Source: Bdellovibrionales bacterium GWA2_49_15 | GTDB taxonomy: Bacteria > Bdellovibrionota > Bacteriovoracia > Bacteriovoracales > Bacteriovoracaceae | NCBI GenBank assembly: GCA_001769855.1 | Contig: MEPP01000001.1 | Coordinates: forward strand, 536,982-600,981 | Length of the DNA: 64,000 bases | Direction: 5' to 3' | Shown here: positions 8,027 to 16,784 of the stretch, one piece after another | How positions within the stretch are numbered: the stretch's first letter is position 1 | How the letters are laid out: each line of letters begins with the position of its first letter | Made by a program: the position numbers and the translations under genes | Notes under the pieces: generated by a model | What the model was told of the DNA's origin: nothing | Database searches by the model: none | The model's input: the letters and a program-made list of their open reading frames with translations, nothing else

Positions 8027-9829
8027 ATGAAATATACAGTGCTCTTCATAATCCTGACAATTTTCGCTCTAGACCTGTGCGCCCAAACCAGCTTTACTCC
8101 GCGAAACTATCCCCCCGCGCTCGACCCCGTTCGAGTCGGCAAAATTCCCTTGGAAAAAAATCCCTACCTAAAAAACGGCCAGATTGTATCGCAATCGGAG
8201 CTCAATAACATTGCCGACCATATTCAAAATCTCACTACGGTGGAATTAGGCCTGAATGCCAGTCTGACTGAAAATAACTTTTATCAAAAAAAATGGACGC
8301 AACCAAAAAATTCCGCCCTTTTCATGCGCACTCTTCGCTGGAAAACCGGCCTGCCTGTCACGGACTGTGTGATTGTACAGATTGCCGCTCGGGAATTTTC
8401 CGCCAGTGTTGACTGGAATTCTCCCGCCCATCTGGTGGCGGAAACCAGCTCGTGCCAACCGAAGAGAGCTGATGGCTGGCACTATGTTCCGGCCTTGGAT
8501 TTTGCTCATCTCGAGAAGTACCCGCCCTTTTCCTATAAGCCGCTTGTCATTATGCCAGGCAACCCCGTGAACCGCATGGGCCTCTATCGCCCGATCGACT
8601 TGCGCATGCCTTCGATCCCGGCCCCAGGCCCCGGTTTCCCGCTTGAGTATGTCACGCGATTTGAAATCAATCATTCCCAGGATCTGTTCGGATTTTTCGA
8701 TACAAAACACTATTTCATCCGAGTCATCCCGATCAAAAATGCCCTCGCCCGTCGGCCTATTGCCAAAATTTCTCCCAGTGCCGTGCTCTTCTATGCCGCC
8801 GATCCAAATCCCACCCCCGTTCTCTATAACGGACTTCCCGATATCAGAGTTGAAAACTTCACGGGCATGAGACCCGATCACTTCAACTTCTACTGCTTTG
8901 TGGAGTTCCACAAGGACATCAAAGATGCCTTTGGCAACGTTCTCTTCGCCAAAGGAAGCATCGGCAACGTCTGTGATGATTCCGATGGCGGTTTCTGGGG
9001 AAGCATCACTGGCTTTTTCAGTGATCTCTGGGCGGCCCTGACTTCTTTTGTCGATTACATCGCCAACATCTACAACTCGATTAAGGCCACCCTCACCTCC
9101 TGGGTGGCGACCATGATCGGCTGTGAAACTAATAAGGCCTGTCAGAACGTGATAGGCGCCCTGATTAGCTACAGTGCCATTGCCATGGGTATCCCGCCCG
9201 AAATCCCCAACAGCGACCAGCTCCTCTCAATGGGTTCTGACTATCTGGCTGAATCCATCGCCAACCAGACAGGGATTCCCGCCGAGGTGGCGGAAATTGG
9301 AACCGATGCCCTCAAAGCTCAGCTGACTCAGGCCCATCAGGCGGGCCAGGAGAACAATCCGACCTTCATTTCCCTCGCAGGAATTTACCAGTATCGTCCC
9401 TCCTATCTGAAAATCAGAGTACACAAGAGCACGGAAAGCCCCGCCGCTGTTTACGAAAGTCAGCTCCGGATTGAAAACGAAGAAAATTTTTATAATCCCA
9501 TCATGATCAAGCTGCCGCGAAACACTAAACGCACCAGCGGAAATTACTCCGTGCCGCTCTTTCTTGAACCCAGCACCAATTATCGCGGGTGGCTTGCCAC
9601 TCATAATCGGGCGTTGGAAGAGTTAGGGAGTGGGAATCTTAACAACTTCGTACAGCTCGAAAGGCAGGCCCAGAGTGAGTACACGAGCTTCTATAACGCC
9701 TACAGCTTTCAGGCGATGCACTTTCGCGTGAATATCTGTAACCAGCTCGCCTGTGAAAAAGTCGGCCGTTTTACCTGCAGTGGCCCGGGCACCTCAAGTT
9801 GTACCTATGAACCAGGAAGTTGGCACTAA
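8027..9829 (+). CDS. large secreted protein, unknown function
   Basis: About 600 residues, with a signal peptide (MKYTVLFIILTIFALDLCAQ). A long Pro/aromatic-rich N-terminal part follows. The middle (residues ~320-400) is rich in Trp, Phe and Ala with several Cys (GCETNKACQNVIGALISYSAIAMGI, split here) and may insert in a membrane. The C-terminal ~150 residues look beta-rich and end in a Cys/Gly/Ser segment (FTCSGPGTSSCTYEPG). ATG at 8027 has AAGG at -10 and starts the signal peptide, so I reject the frame opening at 7964. No known family. Confidence 0.7.
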   Translation: MKYTVLFIILTIFALDLCAQTSFTPRNYPPALDPVRVGKIPLEKNPYLKNGQIVSQSELNNIADHIQNLTTVELGLNASLTENNFYQKKWTQPKNSALFMRTLRWKTGLPVTDCVIVQIAAREFSASVDWNSPAHLVAETSSCQPKRADGWHYVPALDFAHLEKYPPFSYKPLVIMPGNPVNRMGLYRPIDLRMPSIPAPGPGFPLEYVTRFEINHSQDLFGFFDTKHYFIRVIPIKNALARRPIAKISPSAVLFYAADPNPTPVLYNGLPDIRVENFTGMRPDHFNFYCFVEFHKDIKDAFGNVLFAKGSIGNVCDDSDGGFWGSITGFFSDLWAALTSFVDYIANIYNSIKATLTSWVATMIGCETNKACQNVIGALISYSAIAMGIPPEIPNSDQLLSMGSDYLAESIANQTGIPAEVAEIGTDALKAQLTQAHQAGQENNPTFISLAGIYQYRPSYLKIRVHKSTESPAAVYESQLRIENEENFYNPIMIKLPRNTKRTSGNYSVPLFLEPSTNYRGWLATHNRALEELGSGNLNNFVQLERQAQSEYTSFYNAYSFQAMHFRVNICNQLACEKVGRFTCSGPGTSSCTYEPGSWH

Positions 9830-9933
9830 AAGTAGCTCGCCCAAAGGCGTAACCCATTGAAATTTAAAGGGGTAATTATTGCATCTAGGGATGCGCACCA
9901 TTGTTTTGTACAATAGAACGGTGGGGGTACTTC

Positions 9934-12114
9934 GTGCAGATTGGCTTTAACTATTTTCTCGCGCTTCTTTTAACTCCCCTATTTTTTTTCAGTTCCCCAT
10001 CCTATCCCCATTCAGAGAGCGAGCCCCCCGTCGATGTGGTTCCGGGAGTTCCCAATAGCGTCGAGCAAAACCGCGCCGGGTATGGCTGGTTGAACGCCTC
10101 CAGTGAGGTCGAGGCCGACTCTCTTTTTCGCCAGGAATGTCCGCGGCCCAATGCCTCTGGAAATACCACGATCTGTTTTCCCAGCAAGTCCCCCCTGGCG
10201 GCCGCCTACCATCTTGCCGCAAATAATATAGAGGCCGCCTTCACACGCATGGCCCAGGAAAATGCCTTTGAATATTTGTACCTGCAACAGGCGGCCCTGT
10301 CGCCGGGAGAGAAGCCTTGGGCGACACCTAGCTGTATCGCCGACAGCCAAAAAATTGCCGTGATGAAGGCCGAGATCAATAGCATCAAAAGTAAAAATGA
10401 GATGGAACTCAATACCTACCTGCGGGAACTCGGTACCCAGATGAAGGCAATTACCGATAAACCCGAGGCCTCCCGCACCACTGATGAGCGCATTCAGTTG
10501 GAGGAACTGAAGAGAAAGAACTTAATGGCGGTCAAGCTGAAAGCGGTCAAGGAATCGTTTAAGCCCGATCGCATGGCCCAGGCGTTCTTATTAGACAAAC
10601 AGCTTGCCCTGGCCCAGGCCAGAACCTGCCCGTCTCCAGGTATTCCCCGCAAATGTATGAGCATCAGAAAAAATCGCGATCGCATGCGCCAGGCCTTTCC
10701 CTCTGTCTTTGGGGGCGGCCTTGCCGAGTTGGAGGCCTATGCCAACCCCGAGCAAAGGAAAAATTTTGAAGAAAAGTTTGTATCGGCAACTGTCGCCGGC
10801 GCTGTTTTCTGCGGCACCACTCCTTACAATCGCTTTGAGAAATCAATTTATCAAATGATGGGCTACAATGGTGCTGCCACTCCTATCCCTGGAGCGGGAA
10901 CCGGAGTTGGTACGGGAGTGGGCGCGGGATGTGCCAGCTCGGACCAAAATAATGCCGCCATCACTCGCGGGAAAAACACCGTCGATACTGCCTTCAGGCT
11001 TGATGACGGTTATCCCAAAATAGTTTCCAACAATAAAGGCGCTTATTCTCTGGCACGCAAGGCGGGCTTCGATGCCACCCGGGGCGTGGGAACTCCGGTG
11101 GACCCGCGCATGGTTAACTCCTATTCCGCCTTTACCAATGCCGCTACCAGTATGAATCATGTGCAGGAGGTCAGTGCCGCCAACCAGGTTGGCCTGCTAT
11201 GCACCCGAAGCAATTTAAAGGCCATCGCTCAATTTCAACCACAGGCGATTCGACAGGCCGTCATGGATCACAATGACCCCCGCTCCCGCGAGGGACTTAC
11301 CCGCTTGATGTGCAGTAAGGGCCTTATGGAGCGCTTTCAGGCCGACGACCAGACTCAGGATTGCTCTGGTGTAACCGGAGACGCCAACTCCGCCGCAGGC
11401 ATGACTGTTAATCGCACTAACTATGGTTTTCCGTTCTCCAATGATTCCAATTATAAGTTAACCAAATTGCCCGATGGCTCTCTCGAAGTGGCGACCAAAA
11501 TCAACTATCGATTCAAGTATGATCCTTCCGTCGATCCAAGTTCCACCTCTTATGCCGGTGATACAAATGTTCCCGAAGCCGCTCGCAAGACCGAAGCTTT
11601 ACAGCAGGCCGCCTTTATTTCTAGCACGACCGATTGGGTTTCCAAGGCGACCACCTGGTATAACGGGATGACGGGATCGGTGCCTGATCCGAGGGTGAAA
11701 TTTAAGATTGAAACTTGTGCGGCCTGTGGAGACACGGTTAAGCCAAAAGTTGCGGTTTCTACCTGCTATCGACGTGGTGGCGCACCGGCGACCTTTGCCA
11801 CCGACTTTCCCGGCAAGACCTGGGACGCCCACAAATGCTGGTACAAGGATGGAGTTAAAAAATACAGTAACTGGCAGGATGCCGGCAACTTCACAACTTC
11901 CATGGCCGATGCCACGATTATGCATGAAACCGGGCATAACTTAAGTTTGGCCGATGAGTATGTGGCAGACTATTATCCCGCTCATCCCACGGCGGAAAAC
12001 GGAGCGGTAAGTTGCAATTCCACCATGGGCAGCACAAGGGGAAGTTGTCATCAGCTCTACGCAAGACATTTGCTGGAGATAACCAGGCCGGCGCGATTGT
12101 GCCCAAAACCTTAG
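9934..12114 (+). CDS. secreted HExxH zinc metallopeptidase
   Basis: About 726 residues. The GTG start at 9934 is chosen because GGTGGGGG lies 5-12 nt upstream and a hydrophobic signal peptide follows; a TTG at 9901 opens the frame. The long N-terminal region is helical with scattered Cys and a Gly/Thr-rich linker (PIPGAGTGVGTGVGAG). The C-terminal region carries MHETGHNLSLADEY: His664 and His668 as zinc ligands with catalytic Glu665, followed by LADEY, a motif layout seen in M64-like and metzincin-like peptidases. Several cysteines near the active site suggest disulfides. Probably an extracellular or periplasmic protease. Confidence 0.78.
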   Translation: MQIGFNYFLALLLTPLFFFSSPSYPHSESEPPVDVVPGVPNSVEQNRAGYGWLNASSEVEADSLFRQECPRPNASGNTTICFPSKSPLAAAYHLAANNIEAAFTRMAQENAFEYLYLQQAALSPGEKPWATPSCIADSQKIAVMKAEINSIKSKNEMELNTYLRELGTQMKAITDKPEASRTTDERIQLEELKRKNLMAVKLKAVKESFKPDRMAQAFLLDKQLALAQARTCPSPGIPRKCMSIRKNRDRMRQAFPSVFGGGLAELEAYANPEQRKNFEEKFVSATVAGAVFCGTTPYNRFEKSIYQMMGYNGAATPIPGAGTGVGTGVGAGCASSDQNNAAITRGKNTVDTAFRLDDGYPKIVSNNKGAYSLARKAGFDATRGVGTPVDPRMVNSYSAFTNAATSMNHVQEVSAANQVGLLCTRSNLKAIAQFQPQAIRQAVMDHNDPRSREGLTRLMCSKGLMERFQADDQTQDCSGVTGDANSAAGMTVNRTNYGFPFSNDSNYKLTKLPDGSLEVATKINYRFKYDPSVDPSSTSYAGDTNVPEAARKTEALQQAAFISSTTDWVSKATTWYNGMTGSVPDPRVKFKIETCAACGDTVKPKVAVSTCYRRGGAPATFATDFPGKTWDAHKCWYKDGVKKYSNWQDAGNFTTSMADATIMHETGHNLSLADEYVADYYPAHPTAENGAVSCNSTMGSTRGSCHQLYARHLLEITRPARLCPKP

Positions 12115-12137
12115 AGCTTCGAATGGAGAACGGTCCT

Positions 12138-12980
12138 ATGTCTTTTTTTAAGTTTCTCATAGCAGGTGTGCTGTCTCTCGGACTGGCCCAGGCGCAGCCA
12201 ATCAAGGTACCGGAAAAAATTGATTTTACAAAAATTTCCGCGGGCCTCAACTACTCCCATAGCGAGAGATCAGCGTCAGGAAAAAAAGTCGGCTGGTCGG
12301 GAAGACTCAATCCCAATGGATACTTTTATGCCAGTGGAATTTACTTCGGAGAGAGTTATGACGACTGCTCTGGCCGTGGCGGAGATGCCGTCGCGGTGCT
12401 GGAGGAGGGCCGTCGTGAAGCGCTTATCAAGCTGGCCTTAAAAAGTTATAACGAAAATCAGGCCACTCCCGCCGCCGCCCGAGGTGCTTACGAGCAAGGC
12501 CCCCAGTTGTCAGTGGAGCTCGGTGAGCAAATGGGCCATACCACTATCACCAATTTCGGCCCCGACACGATGAAGCTGAGAAGTGAGTTATTGCTGGAGG
12601 TTCAAAAAGCGTTCGACAATCCCAAGCAACGCCAGAACGGCCTGGAGCTTACAGTATCGTTGGAAAAGGAAACAATTATTTTTGTCCTCACAAATATCGG
12701 ACAAAATCTTGCAACGATCATGTTACCTGATGAAGCTTCCAGTCATTTTTCCTATCGCAAAAGCGAGGATGAGTTGGGTAGTTTGAAGTATGCCTCCCCT
12801 CCCAAACAAAAAGTGGTAAAAATCAATCCCAAGGCCGGTTTTAAAATTGCCCTAGCGAAACCTAAGGATTTTAATCAAACCAAAACTCTTTTCCTGTACG
12901 ACAATCTCACAGACGTCTATAATGACGATCCTGCGCTTGAATCGATACCGAAAGTTCAAATCTGTTCACGCCTGAAATAA
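12138..12980 (+). CDS. secreted protein of unknown function
   Basis: About 280 residues. The signal peptide is MSFFKFLIAGVLSLGLAQAQ. The body is mixed alpha/beta with a Cys in YDDCSGRGGDAVAVLEEGRREAL and another at the C-terminus (KVQICSRLK). The ATG at 12138 has GGAG at -13 and starts the export signal; the longer frame from 12012 overlaps the metallopeptidase and is rejected. It lies 23 bp after the metallopeptidase gene, so the two are probably co-transcribed, possibly as partner, inhibitor or co-secreted factor (inference only). Confidence 0.7.
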   Translation: MSFFKFLIAGVLSLGLAQAQPIKVPEKIDFTKISAGLNYSHSERSASGKKVGWSGRLNPNGYFYASGIYFGESYDDCSGRGGDAVAVLEEGRREALIKLALKSYNENQATPAAARGAYEQGPQLSVELGEQMGHTTITNFGPDTMKLRSELLLEVQKAFDNPKQRQNGLELTVSLEKETIIFVLTNIGQNLATIMLPDEASSHFSYRKSEDELGSLKYASPPKQKVVKINPKAGFKIALAKPKDFNQTKTLFLYDNLTDVYNDDPALESIPKVQICSRLK

Positions 12981-12995
12981 AAATGTTGAGCCCCC

Positions 12996-13634
12996 ATGGA
13001 TTTATTGGCTTGGGAAAAAATATTTGAGCAAAAGATTTCTCACCTTGCCCTCGGTGATGATCCGGCCCATGACCTGCTCCACTTCAAAAGAGTTGTTCAC
13101 TTGGCAAAAGATCTTTGCCAACGTGAAGGTGGGAAACCGGAAATTGTTATTCCGGCGGCCTGGCTTCATGATTTTGTCATCGTCCCTAAAGATAGTCCCC
13201 TGCGCGCAAAGGCCTCCCGTTTGGCGGCCGAAAAGGCCAGGGAATTTTTAGAGTCCATTCATTTCCCCAAGGAACACCTGGCGGAAATCGCCCATGCCAT
13301 CATGGCCCATAGCTTTAGCGCCAATATTGAGGCGAAAACTCTCGAGGCAAAAATTGTCCAGGATGCCGACCGCCTCGACGGCCTGGGGGCCATTGGCATT
13401 GCACGATGCTTTGCCACCGCCGGCCTTATAAAAAGGCCATTCTATGCACCGGAAGATCCCTTTTGTGAAAAGCGTCCGCCCGATGATTCACAATTTACCG
13501 TGGATCACTTCTATAAAAAATTGTTTAAGACTGCCGAAACTTTGAAAACCCCATCCGGCCTGGCCGAAGGGCGAAGAAGAGCTGAGATGATGAGGCAGTA
13601 TCTGGCGGCACTTAAGTTGGAGATTATAAGTTGA
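12996..13634 (+). CDS. yedJ: HD-domain phosphohydrolase, YedJ-like
   Basis: 212 residues. Metal-binding HD motifs are visible: HDLLHFKRV near residue 25, AAWLHDF near 60, AIMAHSFSA near 105, and VQDADRLDGLGAIGIARCFA, which is nearly diagnostic of E. coli YedJ relatives. DPFCEKRPPDDSQFTVDHFYKKL also matches the family. It is predicted to be a cytoplasmic metal-dependent phosphohydrolase acting on nucleotides or related phosphate esters; the physiological substrate is unknown. The last 11 bp overlap the convergent caspase-fold gene. Confidence 0.85.
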   Translation: MDLLAWEKIFEQKISHLALGDDPAHDLLHFKRVVHLAKDLCQREGGKPEIVIPAAWLHDFVIVPKDSPLRAKASRLAAEKAREFLESIHFPKEHLAEIAHAIMAHSFSANIEAKTLEAKIVQDADRLDGLGAIGIARCFATAGLIKRPFYAPEDPFCEKRPPDDSQFTVDHFYKKLFKTAETLKTPSGLAEGRRRAEMMRQYLAALKLEIIS

Positions 13635-14979
13635 AACTTTCGCAGGAACTTTCCGCAGGGGGAGTCGTGGCAAAAAGCGTTTCATAAACGGAGCGCTCCA
13701 GGTCCACAAATTTTTGAAAATTGTAATGGCAGCACCCGCGTTCCAGGTCTTTGCGACAATGCTGGAAGAACTTTTCTCCGATCAAATTCCGTAGCCCTTG
13801 CCGCTCCCGGCTTGTAAGCGTGATGCGATCATCCAGGAGCGACAGGCAAATTCCCGCAGGAGAAATATGAAGGATGTTGGAGGCCGAATCAAAATCGGGA
13901 AAGAAACGCACATGCTGCTCAAAGGCCCCCGAACGGGCACCACTCATTCTACCCTCGCGCCATTCAAATAAACCGGGATAAGTGGCGGGATTGATCGCAA
14001 TGTTATTTCCAAAGGAAGTTTCCGGCAGAGAATCCCGGCACTGATCGGCGTACTGTCCCCGATAGCTCATGATCCCGCCCGCCTCGCGCACATCTCGAAT
14101 ACAGCTTCGCTTAACATTGGCCCAGGTGATTTGCAGTTGCTGTGACACGATGTCCATGCTTGGCAACGTGAGAGAATTATTTTTGAGCCCCGAGGTGCAC
14201 TGGACGGGAATCTCAGGACTGCGACTCTGCCTCGGGAATGCAGAGCCCAGGGATATCCCGGCCGGGAAACTTGAAATCTGCGGAAAAAGATTTTCTCGTG
14301 GCCGCACAAAGTGCACCGACTGGCGCACTCGTCGGAAAAGCTGCTCCAGCGAGATCAGCTGTTCCGGCAGTGTCTCGCTTAGGAGACCCATCATGGGGCC
14401 GAGAATTCCTCTGCTGGAAACGTACGGCTGCCGATTGGTGGAGGCGACCGTGCATAGGTTGCGAGTCAACGCTCCCAGAGAGTCCGCGAGATTTTCGATG
14501 AGCTGCCCCGATGAGCAGGAATCCAAGGTCATGGCCACCTTAACTCCCTTGGCAAGCAGAGGCCGAAGCAGCTCCGCCAGCTCGGAGGCATTGAGATAGG
14601 TATCCGCGCCAATCTGAATTCGATAGCGTCCGTTTTCAATGGTTCCGTGGCCGCCCAGGTGAAGGAGCAGCTGCGCCGGGCCTTCGCCTCTCACCAACTC
14701 TTGTATTCGCGCGCGCAAACTCTCGAGGGAAAAGGGAACATGATTGACCGGTCCGTCAGCGGCAAACTCGCGCCGGTGCTGATCAGCGTGGCCTGGCTCA
14801 CCATAGATGGCCGAGGCCTCCCAACCGCGAGCGCTCAAGGTCCGGGCGAGAGCATGAGCGATATTGTTAAAAATGAAGTTGCGGTCGCTCCCTTCATATC
14901 CGCCGGCAATGAGCAGAACATTTTCCGCGCCAAACGAAACAGCGCTCAGACAAAAAAATAAAAGCAGGACTTTTCCCAT
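13624..14979 (-). CDS. secreted caspase-fold (C13/C14-like) cysteine peptidase
   Basis: 451 residues. After a signal peptide (MGKVLLLFFCLSAVSFGA) comes an alpha/beta caspase-like domain: the first strand VLLIAGGYEGSDRNF, then LLLHLGGHGTIENG with catalytic His111, and VAMTLDSCSSGQLIENL with catalytic Cys155. The strand-H-G and strand-DSCxSG pairs are the caspase/legumain dyad. Residues ~250-451 form a separate Cys-rich region with no clear family. The protein is probably periplasmic or released. Specificity cannot be read with confidence. Confidence 0.82.
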   Translation of the reverse strand: MGKVLLLFFCLSAVSFGAENVLLIAGGYEGSDRNFIFNNIAHALARTLSARGWEASAIYGEPGHADQHRREFAADGPVNHVPFSLESLRARIQELVRGEGPAQLLLHLGGHGTIENGRYRIQIGADTYLNASELAELLRPLLAKGVKVAMTLDSCSSGQLIENLADSLGALTRNLCTVASTNRQPYVSSRGILGPMMGLLSETLPEQLISLEQLFRRVRQSVHFVRPRENLFPQISSFPAGISLGSAFPRQSRSPEIPVQCTSGLKNNSLTLPSMDIVSQQLQITWANVKRSCIRDVREAGGIMSYRGQYADQCRDSLPETSFGNNIAINPATYPGLFEWREGRMSGARSGAFEQHVRFFPDFDSASNILHISPAGICLSLLDDRITLTSRERQGLRNLIGEKFFQHCRKDLERGCCHYNFQKFVDLERSVYETLFATTPPAESSCESFNL

Positions 14980-15305
14980 AAACCCCTGAAATCAAATTTG
15001 CAATTCCAAGGCCAAGGCACTGGGGAAAATGCTCAATAAAACAGTGAGTTAAGAGTGAATGAGGTGTGTGAAATCAGACATTGTCCAAAGTAATGACACC
15101 GCAAGAGCAACGGATAAGCTAATTTAAGAGATATGATGAAAGAGTAATGGCCGCGATAGAGACACAAAACGCAAGAAGGACAAAAATATATTTCATAAAT
15201 CACCTCTGTTTAGTTAAATGCTAGCTATCTTTATTCTGAATTGAAAGAGAAAAATTATCTGGGAAGAGGCGGAGGTGATGCCCGCCCTATCTTATCGAAA
15301 ATGCA
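14980..15305. other. intergenic region with one possible micro-gene
   Basis: The only coding signal is the 25-codon minus-strand frame at 15119-15196. GGCGG and CCGCC arms around a 9-nt loop lie near 15268, after the 15306-15611 gene, but no T-run follows, so I do not call a terminator. Nothing else is recognisable. Confidence 0.5.
15119..15196 (-). CDS. 25-aa hydrophobic micro-peptide (candidate)
   Basis: ATG at 15196 is preceded by AGAGGTG at a normal distance. The frame encodes a short basic start and then a single hydrophobic helix (IFVLLAFCVSIAAITLSSYLL), ending in LN and TAG. It has the look of a small single-span membrane peptide. A random frame with such a good ribosome site and composition is possible, so confidence is limited. 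Confidence 0.35.
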   Translation of the reverse strand: MKYIFVLLAFCVSIAAITLSSYLLN

Positions 15306-15611
15306 TTAGGCATGCGCTCGTGGGCCTTCCGAGCTTTTTAATATGGTCTTTAAATTATGAATTCCTTCCATCGTTACATAGTCGGCCCAAATTCTATCCA
15401 GCTCTTTAATGTTCTCAATGATTAAAATCGCCGCTTGATCGCAGGAAATTTTCTCACTTTCTGAAAGGTGGGCCACGGCCACACCAAGCGCCTTGATTGC
15501 CGGACGACTGCAGGCCTCCTTAAGACGCTCCTCATAGCTGGTATGATTTTTCTCTTTTGTTTTAATGATTGCGGTATTGAGAAGTTGGACTAATTCTCTA
15601 TTATCGAGCAT
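15306..15611 (-). CDS. small helical protein, unknown function
   Basis: 101 residues, acidic and helical, cytoplasmic by composition (two Cys, no signal peptide). GGGGAAG lies 2-8 nt before the ATG at 15611. It stands between long AT-rich spacers and forms its own unit. No family recognised. Confidence 0.6.
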   Translation of the reverse strand: MLDNRELVQLLNTAIIKTKEKNHTSYEERLKEACSRPAIKALGVAVAHLSESEKISCDQAAILIIENIKELDRIWADYVTMEGIHNLKTILKSSEGPRAHA

Positions 15612-15923
15612 GACTTCCCCACTCAGGATGTTGGTAGCATTTTTTTGTGAGTTGAGAGTATTAAGATTTTGTGGTTGATCGTAAAGAAAAAAGAAAATTT
15701 TTTTTAATATAATTTTTGCTACTTAAATCCAGAAATATGTCTTGCATAAAAAAATTGTGTTCAAGGCATTTTCATTTTCTTCATTTTCTAACATTCATTA
15801 ACATCTGAGGATAAGTAACTGTAAATTGGTCTAGCGAAGTATGTATAAAATTCCCACTCCTTTGAACGTCGCGCAGATTCTTTATAAGAATCATGGTTGT
15901 CACTTTGTCGAAGGGGTTTTTTT
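15612..15923. other. AT-rich divergent intergenic region
   Basis: This 312-bp spacer separates the small helical protein (minus) from the secreted protease (plus) and should hold both promoters. On the plus strand the best pair is TTGAAC (15862-15867) and TATAAG (15883-15888), but the spacer is only 15 bp. A long T-tract near 15700 is followed by an isolated TATAAT. No clear operator is seen. Confidence 0.35.
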
Positions 15924-16784
15924 ATGTTTGGAAAAAAAATAGCTTGCATCCTGCTGGGCCTTTTGGTCAGCAGTTCAATTTTGGCAAAAACTCACAAAGG
16001 TTTTAAACCAGATAATTTACAAAATGCGAACTTCAAAACCGATTCAGATAATAAGGTCCTTATCGGTTCAGAAGGGAGAGAGGAGTCGGATACGAGCAAG
16101 TACCCGTTCACCGCCGTCGGTTACATTAGCTTTGAAGGTGACGGACATCAGTACGGATGTACCGGTTCGCTGGTTTCCGCCAATGTGGTGCTCACGAATG
16201 GACATTGTGTCTTCGACCAGGATGCTCAAAAATTCTACAGCAAGTTTACATTTTCTCCCGGGTATCAAACCTCCCCGGGACCACTGGGTGAAATTAAAGT
16301 TAAAAAAGTCTATGTTTCCACCAGCTTTCAGGCCAAGAAGACGGATATCGATTATGGTTTTCTGGTACTCGAGGAGCCGGTCGGAAACAGGACTGGCTGG
16401 TTAGGCGTCAGGACCATGGAGCTATCCTGGTACAGATCAAATCGTTTCTATGTCGCGGGCTACGGATCAAACTTCGGCCTTCTCAGCGCCATCATTACAA
16501 CCCAAGCGGTGAACGCTAAGCCCTGCCAAGTCTCTAGACCCACCCTGCTGGGACGGGCCTTGGTGCACAACTGTGACACCGGCCCTGGCAACTCAGGTTC
16601 GCCTCTATTTACCTATGTAGGCGGCAGCCCCTACATCGTAGGCGTGCATTTTTCGGGGGCCAGCGGAGATCGGGAAAATGCCGCCTGTGCGGACTCAATT
16701 TGGCCCGGTGTGTGTGAGAATTATGCCACCAAGTCCGAGCTCTTTTTAAAGACCATGAAAGAAATTATCGCAGAACATAAGTAG
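15924..16784 (+). CDS. secreted trypsin-like (S1) serine protease
   Basis: 286 residues. AAGGGG lies 7 nt before the ATG at 15924, and a signal peptide follows (IACILLGLLVSSSILA). A propeptide-like stretch precedes the chymotrypsin fold. The triad is His94 in LTNGHCVF, Asp143 in TDIDYGFLVL and Ser224 in GPGNSGSPLF. Cys79 and Cys95 flank the active-site His as in the conserved trypsin disulfide. The C-x-N-DTGPGNSG signature points to the glutamyl endopeptidase/V8-like branch. It is probably secreted. It ends exactly where the convergent NifU-like gene ends. Confidence 0.88.
   Translation: MFGKKIACILLGLLVSSSILAKTHKGFKPDNLQNANFKTDSDNKVLIGSEGREESDTSKYPFTAVGYISFEGDGHQYGCTGSLVSANVVLTNGHCVFDQDAQKFYSKFTFSPGYQTSPGPLGEIKVKKVYVSTSFQAKKTDIDYGFLVLEEPVGNRTGWLGVRTMELSWYRSNRFYVAGYGSNFGLLSAIITTQAVNAKPCQVSRPTLLGRALVHNCDTGPGNSGSPLFTYVGGSPYIVGVHFSGASGDRENAACADSIWPGVCENYATKSELFLKTMKEIIAEHK

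Noticed and set aside
8246..8911. 221-codon minus-strand open frame
   Set aside because: Antisense to the large secreted protein at 8027; its composition is that of a shadow frame.
12012..12137. N-terminal extension of the secreted protein at 12138
   Set aside because: It lies inside the metallopeptidase gene in another frame and would bury the signal peptide.
15268..15286. Rho-independent terminator after the 15306-15611 gene
   Set aside because: A GGCGG/CCGCC stem is present, but no T-run follows on the minus strand.
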